Source: M3007 sp964481485
Lineage (GTDB): Bacteria; Bacteroidota; Bacteroidia; Chitinophagales; Saprospiraceae
Assembly: GCA_964481485.1 (NCBI GenBank)
Contig: CAYZVM010000184.1
Coordinates: forward strand, 1-12,397
Length of the DNA: 12,397 nucleotides
Reading direction: 5' to 3'
Under the pieces are notes generated by a model. It saw nothing but the letters and a program-made list of their open reading frames with translations, made no database searches and was not told the origin of the DNA. Numbering within the stretch: the stretch's first letter is position 1; the number at the start of each line of letters is the position of its first letter. Position numbers and translations under genes: made by a program. Shown here in pieces: positions 1 through 6,624 of this stretch.

Positions 1-23
1 CCTGCTTTTTTGAAAAGCGGGCG

Positions 24-51
24 CGAAGGTAGCATTATTTTATTTTGCAAA
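24..51 (-). promoter_or_regulatory. possible Bacteroidota promoter reading out of the left edge
   Basis: Read on the minus strand there is a TTTG (51-48) and, after 16 bases, TACCTTCG (31-24). This is one base off the Bacteroidota -7 consensus TAnnTTTG, and the spacing is a little shorter than the usual roughly 19 bases. It would drive a leftward gene whose start lies outside the window. A short hairpin at 1-21 (arms CCTGCTTTT and AAAAGCGGG around a TTG loop, one wobble pair) would fall at or near the transcript start. This is inference from sequence pattern only. Confidence 0.3.
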
Positions 52-120
52 ATAGTTTTGTCTGAAATGGATTTCGTGCCGTTTCAAATTTTCAGCAAAA
101 AGTATATTTCTTTATTACAA

Positions 121-496
121 AACAATGTGCTGACGCTCAATCCCGATTTTACGTACACCGGCGATATGGCCTATCGGGGGAAAGGCGCAGCGCCGTTCCC
201 GATGTCGGGCAAATGGGCGTTCGACGGCGCTGGGAAAATCAAGATGGACGCGACCCCGCCCGAAGGCATGAACCAAGATGGCTTGCCCGGGCGATGCCCC
301 CGAAAACTACAAAAAGGCTTTGTTCGGGGTGACGGGATATAAACTGACTGACACCGAACTGACATTGCTCACCGTTGGCAAGCCGGTGCTGTTTTTGTTG
401 GTGACCTGCCGTTTTTTCTATCATTTCTACTCAAATAAACTGATTTTCAAGGATTTGAATGGGCGTTTTTTAGCAAGCCACGGCTCCGACAAATAA
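121..496 (+). pseudogene. frameshifted, 5'-truncated remnant of a small beta-rich (lipocalin/META-like) protein
   Basis: Two overlapping plus-strand frames read as one protein if one G is removed from the GGG run at 289-291. The first frame gives NNVLTLNPDFTYTG and then SGKWAFDGAGKIKM. The second continues with PGDAPENYKKALFGVTGYKL and then TDTELTLLTVGKPVLFL, up to about base 401. The alternation of short strands, the GKW motif and the final 'LxLL..GK..L' strand resemble lipocalin-like or META/HslJ-type domains, which are small envelope proteins. The family call is inference. There is no signal peptide or credible start codon upstream, and residues after about base 401 look like non-coding read-through, so the gene seems to have lost both its beginning and its frame. 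A sequencing error in the G run is an alternative explanation for the shift but not for the missing N-terminus. Confidence 0.42.
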
Positions 497-518
497 CCCT
501 CCAATGCCTTTCCTACCC

Positions 519-1484
519 TCACAGCACTGTACAATTCAATCTGTCCTTAAATGTAAAAGCATACGAAAACACGCCTTCCCGTTCCAGCCATTCGCCGAAA
601 GGCAGCCCGGCGGCGGTCAGTTCAGAGACTTGCATTTCCCTCCTTTTTCCTTCCAAAAAACCGGCAAATCTTCCGGGAAACGGCATCTGGGCCCAGCCGC
701 TCAAATCGGCGAGCAGCGCGAGCAACGATTGCACCGCAGCGTTCTGCGTGTTTGGGTTTTCAAACTGGCATTGAAAGCCGTTCAGCCCCAGGTTTTTGGA
801 TTTGTAACTCGACCGGCTGGGGCGGCACAGCGGATTGCCCGCCATGCGGCGCAGTATTTTTTCTTTCAAATTCTGTTCAAAATCAAGGGTTTGCAATGCG
901 GGCAAGATGTTGGAAAATGAAGAGAGTGATAAAAAGTGGGCGACCCATTCTGCCACATTGTCGCCATAATGTTGTGCATTCACAAATGTGGAATCCGCCA
1001 GCCAGACGAGCAATTCCCCTTCCGGCGAAAGGTGTTTTTCCTCAAAAAGCCACAGCAAAAAATGGATAGTCGCGAGCGGGTATTTCCGCCGGAAATGTTG
1101 TCGGATCGAAAAACCGCGCAGCGCATTGGGGTTCAAAGAATGTGTATGCCCCGGCAGGTCGTCATCATTTTTCAGCGAAATAATGTGGTGCCCCAAACTC
1201 GGCACCGCCGCGTGGTAGATGTCCAAATCCACCGCGAACAACTTGCCGGCCAGCAATTTTTCCCGAAAAGTAAGGGCCACATCCGAGTGCCACATTCGGG
1301 TGTATTGGCAATAAACACCCGCCACCGGCCAGCCAAATTTTTGGTGCAAATACATGGCCGATAGCAGGCTGTCGAGGTCGTCGCCAATGACCATGCCCTC
1401 CACATAGTCGGGCCGGGCGAAAGGCAAGAACGCCGCACGGATTTGGTCGCGGTTGTGGCAGTTCGTGTTGGCGAGAATCGGCAT
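519..1484 (-). CDS. uncharacterised protein with DHH-phosphoesterase-like motifs
   Basis: The 321-residue protein, counted from ATG at 1484, is predicted soluble with no signal peptide or membrane segment. An in-frame TTG ten codons upstream was rejected because it leaves only 13 bases to the preceding gene and adds an untypical N-terminus. Visible motifs are GDDLDSLLSA (about 34-43), VDLDIYHAA followed by LGHH (about 85-100), and LADSTFVNAQHYGDN (about 162-176). This order of acidic motif, second Asp-rich strand, His-His and a later Asp-containing helix resembles the N-terminal catalytic part of DHH phosphoesterases (the RecJ/NrnA/pyrophosphatase superfamily, which use Mn2+ to cleave phosphodiester or pyrophosphate bonds). 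The canonical DHxDxDG and DHH strings are not exact, so this is a weak inference. The gene lies 43 bases after djlA on the same strand and may share its transcript. A TATTTTTG at 1499-1492 could be an internal -7 element. Confidence 0.72.
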   Translation of the reverse strand: MPILANTNCHNRDQIRAAFLPFARPDYVEGMVIGDDLDSLLSAMYLHQKFGWPVAGVYCQYTRMWHSDVALTFREKLLAGKLFAVDLDIYHAAVPSLGHHIISLKNDDDLPGHTHSLNPNALRGFSIRQHFRRKYPLATIHFLLWLFEEKHLSPEGELLVWLADSTFVNAQHYGDNVAEWVAHFLSLSSFSNILPALQTLDFEQNLKEKILRRMAGNPLCRPSRSSYKSKNLGLNGFQCQFENPNTQNAAVQSLLALLADLSGWAQMPFPGRFAGFLEGKRREMQVSELTAAGLPFGEWLEREGVFSYAFTFKDRLNCTVL

Positions 1485-1527
1485 TTGCCGACAAAAATAT
1501 TTGATAGTCAGCAAATTATTGGCATAC

Positions 1528-2328
1528 TCACTTGCGCGCCTCCAAAATCTTCTGGTACGCCTCGTTTATCTGTTGCAACTTTTCCTTGGCGTGGCGCATG
1601 GCTTCGGGCGAAGCACTTTTGGCAATCATCTTGTCGGGGTGCCACTGCATGGCGAGCGCGCGGTATTTTTTCTTGATGACTTCCAACGAGTCGGCGGGCT
1701 GAGCACCCAGAATCGCATAGTGCGGGTCGAGCGGTGTCCAACGTTGTTGCGTGGCTGTTTTTGACTGATAATAGCGGCTTTTGAGGCGCTCGTACTGCAT
1801 TCGCCCGATGTGGAAAATGCCCGCCGCCCGCAGCAGCACTGCTTCCTCGCGGGGGTGCAGCCCGCCGTCTGCCGCCGCCATAGCAAAAAGCAAGTCCATC
1901 ATATTCATCACATGATGCCTTTCGCGACCAAAGTCGCGATAAAACGCCCGGGCGTAGTGGTCGAACGGGTCTATCGAATCCTTCGCCTGTTTCCAGATTT
2001 TGATAGCCTGCGAGCGCCCGCGGTCGTTCATGCGAAATTGGTTGCGCATTAGGAATTCCATGTGCGACACTTCTTGCTTGTTCACCGGGCCGTCGGTTTT
2101 TGCCATTTTGGCGCACAATGAAAAGACATGGCCCAAAAACAGGCGTTGCCGCATTTGGTAGGCTTTGAACTCCTCGTCCGCCGCATCTACTTTTGGTTTG
2201 TCAAAAAAATAATGCCCCAGATAAGCCCCCACGATGAAACCTGCCACCGCGCCGAAACCTCCTTTGAAGAGGAAACCGCCGATGAACATACCGAGAAGGC
2301 CGCCTATAAGTTTGCCTTTAATCTCCAA
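1528..2328 (-). CDS. djlA: DjlA-type membrane-anchored TerB/J-domain co-chaperone
   Basis: The 266-residue protein has the full DjlA layout and nearly the length of the E. coli protein (about 271). A glycine-rich membrane segment spans 7-41 (LIGGLLGMFIGGFLFKGG onward), with an N-terminus (GKLIGG) similar to known DjlA. A TerB-like helical domain spans about 60-182, with two Asp-Gly turns, KTDGPVN and AADGGLHPREE. The C-terminal J domain (about 202-264) carries the HPD motif at 230-232 (QWHPDK). J domains stimulate the ATPase of DnaK (Hsp70), and DjlA presents this activity at the inner membrane. No ATG precedes the membrane segment. The start shown is TTG at 2328, chosen because it matches the family N-terminus. 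An in-frame ATT at 2352, eight bases after a perfect AGGAGG (2366-2361), is a competing start. The gene follows the adenine deaminase remnant and precedes the DHH-like gene, all leftward. Confidence 0.9.
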   Translation of the reverse strand: MEIKGKLIGGLLGMFIGGFLFKGGFGAVAGFIVGAYLGHYFFDKPKVDAADEEFKAYQMRQRLFLGHVFSLCAKMAKTDGPVNKQEVSHMEFLMRNQFRMNDRGRSQAIKIWKQAKDSIDPFDHYARAFYRDFGRERHHVMNMMDLLFAMAAADGGLHPREEAVLLRAAGIFHIGRMQYERLKSRYYQSKTATQQRWTPLDPHYAILGAQPADSLEVIKKKYRALAMQWHPDKMIAKSASPEAMRHAKEKLQQINEAYQKILEARK

Positions 2329-2360
2329 ACGTGTGGGTTGAAATGGTTGAATGTGATAAA

Positions 2361-2366
2361 CCTCCT
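2361..2366 (-). promoter_or_regulatory. strong Shine-Dalgarno upstream of djlA
   Basis: The minus strand reads AGGAGG here. It sits 8 bases before an in-frame ATT (2352-2350) and 32 bases before the in-frame TTG (2328) taken as the djlA start. The frame stays open upstream to a TAG a little beyond 2400, with no ATG, GTG or earlier TTG. If the site is functional, translation would begin at ATT and add eight residues (I/M-QPFQPTR) to DjlA. Strong Shine-Dalgarno sites are uncommon in Bacteroidota, so the match may be meaningful, but it could also be chance. Confidence 0.35.
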
Positions 2367-2415
2367 GTGGCCTCGAAATTGGAATAACCCGAATCAGGAA
2401 AATAACCGGGCAAAA

Positions 2416-2736
2416 CTACGGCATTTCCACTGGCACAAACCCGAACTGCTCCACATCAAAAAGTCCCAAATCCGTCATTTTCAATTTCGGTATCACCGGC
2501 AAGGCCAAGAATGACAACACCATGAAAGGCGCGTGGAGCGAACAGCCCAATGTATCCTTTGCCCAAGCATCCAGCCGGGCGTATTCTTGTGCGAGGGTGT
2601 AGCCGTCGCTTTGGCTCATCAGCCCGGCGATAAGCAAGGGCAACACTCGCGTTTCACCTGTCCCGTTTTCAATGGTGATTTCGGCAGGATAAATGCGGCG
2701 TTGGTAGAGGTCAATTATGAGAGAAGTTGTCGTCAT
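2416..2736 (-). pseudogene. ade: internally deleted adenine deaminase (N- and C-terminal ends only)
   Basis: The frame is 106 codons long with an ATG start and a TAG stop. Residues 6-25 (LIIDLYQRRIYPAEITIENG) match the N-terminal beta segment that starts adenine deaminases. Residues 32-106 match the extreme C-terminus of the same family: LPLLIAGLMS (32-41) and then LSFLALPVIPKLKMTDLGLF (74-93). Full-length Ade proteins are about 540-590 residues and convert adenine to hypoxanthine with a metal-dependent amidohydrolase core. Here the core, including the His-x-His metal ligands, is absent; the two ends join in frame near codons 25-31 (about 2645-2670). It cannot be a deaminase. It is either a deletion derivative still kept open, or an assembly collapse. 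It lies upstream of djlA with an 87-base gap. Recognition is from remembered family motifs; a database comparison would settle the exact join. Confidence 0.82.
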
Positions 2737-2911
2737 TGCGTGTTTATGCCTTTATTTGCATTTGAAAATAATAACCTCGGCCAACGGCAGTTCAAATAGG
2801 AAATTTGCCGGACACTCCTTGTTTTGAAAACATGGAATGTCTTTGGCTTCAAAACCACAAATGAGATTTCAATTGCAACATTCCTGATTCATCATTCAAA
2901 ATTTAGAACCA

Positions 2912-3901
2912 ATGGTAACAAAAAACGGATTTACCCTGATGACTATTGACGAGTTCGAGCACTGGATAACGACTCGCCAAGTAGCGCGCACGGTGTTGTT
3001 TTTGCAAGAACACCACACGTTTTCACCGAGTTATTCCAATTTTAATGGCAAAAATCACTTTTCGTTGCTGGTGGGCATGAAAAATTACCACGTCAACTAC
3101 AACGGCTGGTCGGACATCGGGCAGCATTTTTCTACTTTTCCCGACGGAATGATTGCCACTGGCCGCAGTTTGGAATGGTCGCCCGCCTGCATCAAAGGTC
3201 GCAACGCCAACGCTATTTGTATCGAAAACATCGGCCATTTCGACGTGAATAAAAACGCGATGACGGCTGCCCACCGCGACACGATTGTGCGCTCGGCGGC
3301 GGCTATTGCCCGGCGGTTTGGCATCCCGGTGAACGCGGACAGAATCGTGTATCACCACTGGTTTGACCTGAACACGGGCGCGCGCACCAACGGCAACAGC
3401 GGCTCGGTGAAAACTTGCCCAGGCACCGCCTTTTTTGGTGGCAACAAAGTAGCAGACGCGGAAAGGAATTTCCTGCCACTCGTGACGCAGGCATTGCACG
3501 GAAACTTTGGCGGCCAACTGTCGGGCTTGTTGAAATTCGGCTACGTCACCGCAGAAAGTTTGAACATCCGCACCGGGCCGGGCACGAAGTTTAAAAAGGT
3601 GAATACTGCCTCGCTGGGTGCGATATTGCGGATTTACAAAGAGCAGGGCGGTTGGTACAAAATCTCGAAAAGCAAGGACGAATGGGTGGCCGGCAATTAT
3701 GTAAAAGACGTGCAAATGGCCGAAGTGTTCAACGCCGACAAACTGAACGTCCGCTCTGGCCCCGGCACCAATTTTTCGGTCGTCGGTGCTTTTTTGCGCG
3801 GCGAAATAGTGTTCATTTTTGAAGAAAGTGGGAATTGGGCAAAAATGGGGTTGGATGACCGCTGGGTGTCGAAAAATTATTTGAAAATATTGGAGCCATA
3901 A
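2912..3901 (+). CDS. N-acetylmuramoyl-L-alanine amidase (Amidase_2) with two SH3b domains
   Basis: The protein has 329 residues. Residues about 25-195 form an Amidase_2/PGRP-type zinc amidase, which cuts the bond between N-acetylmuramic acid and the stem peptide of peptidoglycan. Likely zinc ligands are a His of EHHT (34/35), a His of YHHW (148/149) and C169 in KTCPGTAFFGGN. The central strands (IGQHFSTFPDG, AICIENIGHFD) also fit the family. Two SH3_3-type bacterial SH3 domains follow, at about 210-265 and 269-326. Each has the 'LN(I/V)R(T/S)GPGT' signature and a W-V.xNY ending; such domains usually bind cell wall. There is no signal peptide or lipobox, which is odd for a wall enzyme. Export could be non-classical, or the enzyme could act on internalised peptidoglycan. 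An alternative start is M10. The alpha/beta hydrolase gene follows after 18 bases, probably in the same transcript. Confidence 0.92.
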   Translation: MVTKNGFTLMTIDEFEHWITTRQVARTVLFLQEHHTFSPSYSNFNGKNHFSLLVGMKNYHVNYNGWSDIGQHFSTFPDGMIATGRSLEWSPACIKGRNANAICIENIGHFDVNKNAMTAAHRDTIVRSAAAIARRFGIPVNADRIVYHHWFDLNTGARTNGNSGSVKTCPGTAFFGGNKVADAERNFLPLVTQALHGNFGGQLSGLLKFGYVTAESLNIRTGPGTKFKKVNTASLGAILRIYKEQGGWYKISKSKDEWVAGNYVKDVQMAEVFNADKLNVRSGPGTNFSVVGAFLRGEIVFIFEESGNWAKMGLDDRWVSKNYLKILEP

Positions 3902-3919
3902 TCGGCAATACGGGACGCG

Positions 3920-4615
3920 ATGACCAAAACGACGACTCCGCTCTTGCTCCTGCATGGCGCACTCGGCAGTGCCGCACAGTTCGACGCGCTTCGTGGCCTT
4001 TTGCCGCCCGAACGCACGGTTTTTGCCCTGAACTTCCCGGGGCATGGCGGTTTGCCAACGAACGCCCCTTTTTCAATGGCTCATTTTTCCGATTATGTTT
4101 TGCATTTTTTGGAAAAAGAAAATATCGAACAAACGGACATTTTCGGCTACAGCATGGGCGGTTATGTGGCGCTGCATTTGGCGTGGAAACACCCTGAACG
4201 GGTGCGGCGAATTTTTACGCTCGGTACCAAACTCGACTGGTCGCCCGAGACGGCGGCGGGCATGAGCCGGATGTTTGATGTGGAAAAAATAGAGGCTAAA
4301 GTGCCGCATTTTGCAGAAACGCTGGCGAAAATGCACGCGCCGTTGGACTGGAAGGTGGTTTGCCAAAATACGGCGGTGTTTCTGGCAGACTTGGGCAATG
4401 GGCAGGGGCTTACGCCGGAAACAATCCGCCAAATCGTCTGCCCGGTCACGATTGGGCTGGGCGAATTGGACAACGTGGTGACACCCGAAGAAAGCCGCAC
4501 CGTCGCTGAAGCCTTGCCAAACGGTCGGTTTGAAATATTGACGGGTGTGAAACATCCTATTGAACAGGTAGATGCCGTACTTTTGGCTGTGCGGCTGAAA
4601 GAATTTTTCCGCTGA
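3920..4615 (+). CDS. alpha/beta hydrolase-fold protein
   Basis: The protein has 231 residues and is predicted cytoplasmic. The catalytic triad is visible: nucleophile S78 in the elbow GYSMGG, acid D184 in LGELDNVV, and H212 in GVKHPIEQV. The oxyanion segment LLLHGALGS lies at 8-16 and the FPGHG motif at 39-43. Length and motifs are typical of small single-domain hydrolases such as esterases, MenH-like enzymes or haloperoxidase-like proteins; the substrate cannot be read from the sequence. It starts 18 bases after the amidase stop, so the two are probably co-transcribed, though no functional link is evident. Nothing suggests it is broken. Confidence 0.9.
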   Translation: MTKTTTPLLLLHGALGSAAQFDALRGLLPPERTVFALNFPGHGGLPTNAPFSMAHFSDYVLHFLEKENIEQTDIFGYSMGGYVALHLAWKHPERVRRIFTLGTKLDWSPETAAGMSRMFDVEKIEAKVPHFAETLAKMHAPLDWKVVCQNTAVFLADLGNGQGLTPETIRQIVCPVTIGLGELDNVVTPEESRTVAEALPNGRFEILTGVKHPIEQVDAVLLAVRLKEFFR

Positions 4616-4661
4616 AGTGTAACCCCTCCGGCCAACATATTGTCAAGTCAACGAAACAACC

Positions 4662-4667
4662 AGGAGG
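4662..4667 (+). promoter_or_regulatory. AGGAGG Shine-Dalgarno of the ECF sigma gene
   Basis: A perfect AGGAGG ends 10 bases before the ATG at 4678. Neighbouring genes have no comparable site, so it supports this start and suggests efficient translation of the sigma factor. Confidence 0.6.
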
Positions 4668-4677
4668 CCGTATCCGA

Positions 4678-5253
4678 ATGTCCGCGACTTTATCCGACGA
4701 AACCCTCATCCAACAAGCCCAAGCCGGGCGGCAAAGCGCGTTTGCGATGCTGGTGAAGCGGTATGAACAATATGCGTTCACGCTGGCGCTGCGTTTTGTC
4801 AAAAACCGCGAGGATGCGCACGAGATAGCACAGGACAGTTTTTTGCGGGCTTTCAGGTATTTGCCGGATTTTCGGGGCGATGCGAAATTCACGACGTGGC
4901 TGTACAAAATCATTTATTCCACTTCGCTGAATTTTTTGCGCAAACAAAACCCCGACATTCTTTCGCTCGACGACGACGAACGCCCCGTGCGCCTAAAAGA
5001 TGAGGGCGCGGCGGACGTGTCAATGAGCATGGAACGCGACGACAGGAATGCTGCGCTCCAACGGGCCATCGGCTTGCTTTCGCCCGACGATTCGGGCATC
5101 ATCACGCTGTTTTATTTGTACGAACACAGCCTTGAAGAAATCTGCCAGATTATGGGGCTCACGATGACCAATGCCAAGACTAAACTTTGTCGAGCCCGGC
5201 AGCGTTTGAAGACAATTGTTGAAGATAAATTTGCCACCGAAATAATGGTCTGA
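4678..5253 (+). CDS. ECF-type RNA polymerase sigma factor
   Basis: The 191-residue protein has the two-domain ECF layout. Region sigma2 (about 24-90) includes the RYEQYAF helix, the core-binding DAHEIAQDSFLRAFR segment and the FTTWLYKIIYSTSLNFLR stretch that contacts -10 DNA. An acidic linker (98-121) follows, then region sigma4 (about 126-178) with the helix-turn-helix HSLEEICQIMGLTMTNAKTK and the CRARQRL tail. It would direct RNA polymerase to a small regulon, commonly envelope or stress genes. The next gene downstream, 59 bases on, encodes a membrane protein that fits as its anti-sigma factor. It follows the alpha/beta hydrolase by 62 bases with no hairpin between, so read-through is possible. 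The promoter it recognises cannot be told from the window. Confidence 0.95.
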   Translation: MSATLSDETLIQQAQAGRQSAFAMLVKRYEQYAFTLALRFVKNREDAHEIAQDSFLRAFRYLPDFRGDAKFTTWLYKIIYSTSLNFLRKQNPDILSLDDDERPVRLKDEGAADVSMSMERDDRNAALQRAIGLLSPDDSGIITLFYLYEHSLEEICQIMGLTMTNAKTKLCRARQRLKTIVEDKFATEIMV

Positions 5254-5312
5254 AGATTGCCCGTTTCTGACTTTATGAATCTGCGCAATCGAAAACCCGT
5301 AATTTTTCTGTT

Positions 5313-5828
5313 ATGGAAAACAACTTTTTGCTGACTGACGATATGCTTTGGGACTACGCGGACGGTTTTTTGGCGACAAAAGATAAAGTCCGGGTGGATG
5401 CCTATTTGCTCCAACACCCCGAACATCGGACGCGGTTGGACGCGATTCTGGCCGAAAAACGTGCGTTCGCGGCACTGCCATTGGAAAAGCCCAAGGCTGG
5501 TTTTGCCGACCGGGTGATGGCTGCATGGGCCGCCGAACAGGCACACGCCCAAGCCACCAAGCCGGGGAAAGATTGGATGATTTATATCATTTCGGCAGTA
5601 TTCGGGCTGTTCATCATGTCTGCCCTTGTGATGGCCGGGATGCAGCAAGCACCCGCGCAATTGCCGGTGGAGTTGCCTCAGATGCCCGCTTTTGATTGGG
5701 GTGCGATATTCAGCAATCGGGTGTTGCAATATGGCCTTTATTTCTCGCTGGCCTTGTTGGCGCTCAAGTTTGTGGAAAAATATTTGGAGCAACGGCGGGT
5801 GTTGGATACGCTGAAATTGCAGGGGTAA
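5313..5828 (+). CDS. putative two-TM anti-sigma factor
   Basis: The protein has 171 residues. The N-terminal part (about 6-75, LLTDDMLWDYADGFL then HPEHRTRLDAI) resembles the helical sigma-binding domain of anti-sigma factors: a 'LWxYxDGxL' opening and a 'dP..r..l' helix. There is no cysteine anywhere, so it lacks the zinc-binding HxxxCxxC of classical ZAS proteins. Two hydrophobic segments, about 88-109 and 136-154, would place the N-terminus and the charged C-terminal tail (EKYLEQRRVLDTLKL) in the cytoplasm, with a short Pro-rich periplasmic loop between. Position directly after the ECF sigma gene is the main support for the role. It likely holds the sigma factor at the membrane; the inducing signal is unknown. 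It ends just before a strong terminator. Confidence 0.78.
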   Translation: MENNFLLTDDMLWDYADGFLATKDKVRVDAYLLQHPEHRTRLDAILAEKRAFAALPLEKPKAGFADRVMAAWAAEQAHAQATKPGKDWMIYIISAVFGLFIMSALVMAGMQQAPAQLPVELPQMPAFDWGAIFSNRVLQYGLYFSLALLALKFVEKYLEQRRVLDTLKLQG

Positions 5829-5852
5829 GGTCGAACTCGCAAGCCATATTTT

Positions 5853-5895
5853 CAGAAATCCTGTTTCCTTTGGGGAGCAGGATTTCTGCATTTTT
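5853..5895 (+). terminator. intrinsic terminator of the sigma/anti-sigma operon
   Basis: Arms CAGAAATCCTG (5853-5863) and CAGGATTTCTG (5878-5888) pair perfectly over 11 bp around a 14-base loop and are followed by a run of five T. It starts 25 bases after the anti-sigma stop. Confidence 0.8.
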
Positions 5896-6079
5896 GCCCT
5901 TTCTTTTGCTCCGTTTTCAGGAACCTTCACGCCTTTAAGCAGGTGTCCATTGAGCTTCAGTCAGAGAAGAAGAATATTGTTTTTCACACCTCAATACCTC
6001 CTTTTTCTGGCTGGCTCGCAATGCTCAAATTACTACTTCTTTAAAAATTCAAACAGCCTCTTACGATGCACGACAAAAT

Positions 6080-6117
6080 AAAGAGCGGCTTTCGGGGTTT
6101 CCCAAAAGCCGCTTTTT
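6080..6117 (-). terminator. terminator of the DUF4920 lipoprotein gene, probably bidirectional
   Basis: Arms AGCGGCTTT (6084-6092) and AAAGCCGCT (6105-6113) pair perfectly and extend outward with A-T pairs and one G-U pair to 6080/6117, around a 12-base loop. T runs lie on both outer sides. It is placed to stop leftward transcription that leaves the lipoprotein gene at 6151, and can back up the rightward sigma operon terminator. Confidence 0.78.
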
Positions 6118-6150
6118 GTCTGCGCTGTACGCCGTCAATCGTGTGCGCCA

Positions 6151-6624
6151 TCAGTCCAAAATCAAAACCCCCGCAGCCTCATAAGCCAATTCGCGTTTTG
6201 GCTCCGTGATTTTTTCGATTTCCTCTTTCGATTTGCCTGCATCCTCAGCGTAATGGCGCAGCACATCTACTGGCGTGGTGGTCATGAGAGCATATCCGTC
6301 CACCACAACACGCTTGCCAGAGAGGTCTTTCGGCATAAAGAAGGCGTAGTCTTTGAACGTCACGCGCATTTCTGGTTGACCGGGCTGGTCGGTCACGAGC
6401 GTCATCCAGCAACCTTTTGCTTGGCACACTTCGCTCACTTTGCCGGTCACTTTCACCGCAAGCGAGTCAGTCGAGGCCATTTTCCCAATCAGCTCGTCGT
6501 AGCTGATGGCGTTGGCGGCATCAATTGTGTTGCCGAAATGTTTGCCATCGTTGGCGGGTTGGCTATTGCCGCATGCAGCCAGAAAAGCAGCGGCACAAAA
6601 ACAGAGCATCAGTTTTTTTAACAT
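6151..6624 (-). CDS. DUF4920 family lipoprotein
   Basis: The 157-residue protein starts at ATG (6624). Residues 1-17 form a lipoprotein signal peptide with lipobox LAAC, so C18 would be lipidated and the protein anchored in the envelope facing the periplasm. The body matches DUF4920: a KVTGKVSEVCQAKGCWM stretch (58-74) with C67 and C72, followed by beta strands MRVTFKDYAFFMPKDLSGKR and VVVDGYALM that suggest an OB-like barrel. The C-x4-CWM motif could bind a metal or form a disulfide; the function is not established. It stands alone, with its own promoter upstream and a hairpin terminator downstream. Confidence 0.9.
   Translation of the reverse strand: MLKKLMLCFCAAAFLAACGNSQPANDGKHFGNTIDAANAISYDELIGKMASTDSLAVKVTGKVSEVCQAKGCWMTLVTDQPGQPEMRVTFKDYAFFMPKDLSGKRVVVDGYALMTTTPVDVLRHYAEDAGKSKEEIEKITEPKRELAYEAAGVLILD

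Larger units (their letters stand above)
5829..6150. other. convergent intergenic region with two hairpin terminators
   Basis: This 322-base stretch between the anti-sigma gene and the oppositely oriented lipoprotein gene shows no credible gene on either strand. It contains the terminator at 5853-5895 and the second hairpin at 6080-6117. The part between them (about 5900-6075) is AT-richer and featureless to the eye, apart from a short AGGTGT/ACACCT inverted pair. Confidence 0.6.

Noticed and set aside
504..920. A 138-codon rightward open frame opposite the DHH-like gene
   Set aside because: Its composition (Gln, Arg, Phe, His rich) is that of a complement strand and it has no recognisable motif.
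3023..4045. A 340-codon leftward open frame opposite the amidase gene
   Set aside because: It lies antisense to a well-supported amidase/SH3b gene, has low-complexity Arg/His/Val-rich composition and shows no domain.
5112..5930. A 272-codon leftward open frame across the sigma and anti-sigma genes
   Set aside because: It runs antisense to two recognised genes and through the terminator hairpin; no signal or domain is visible.
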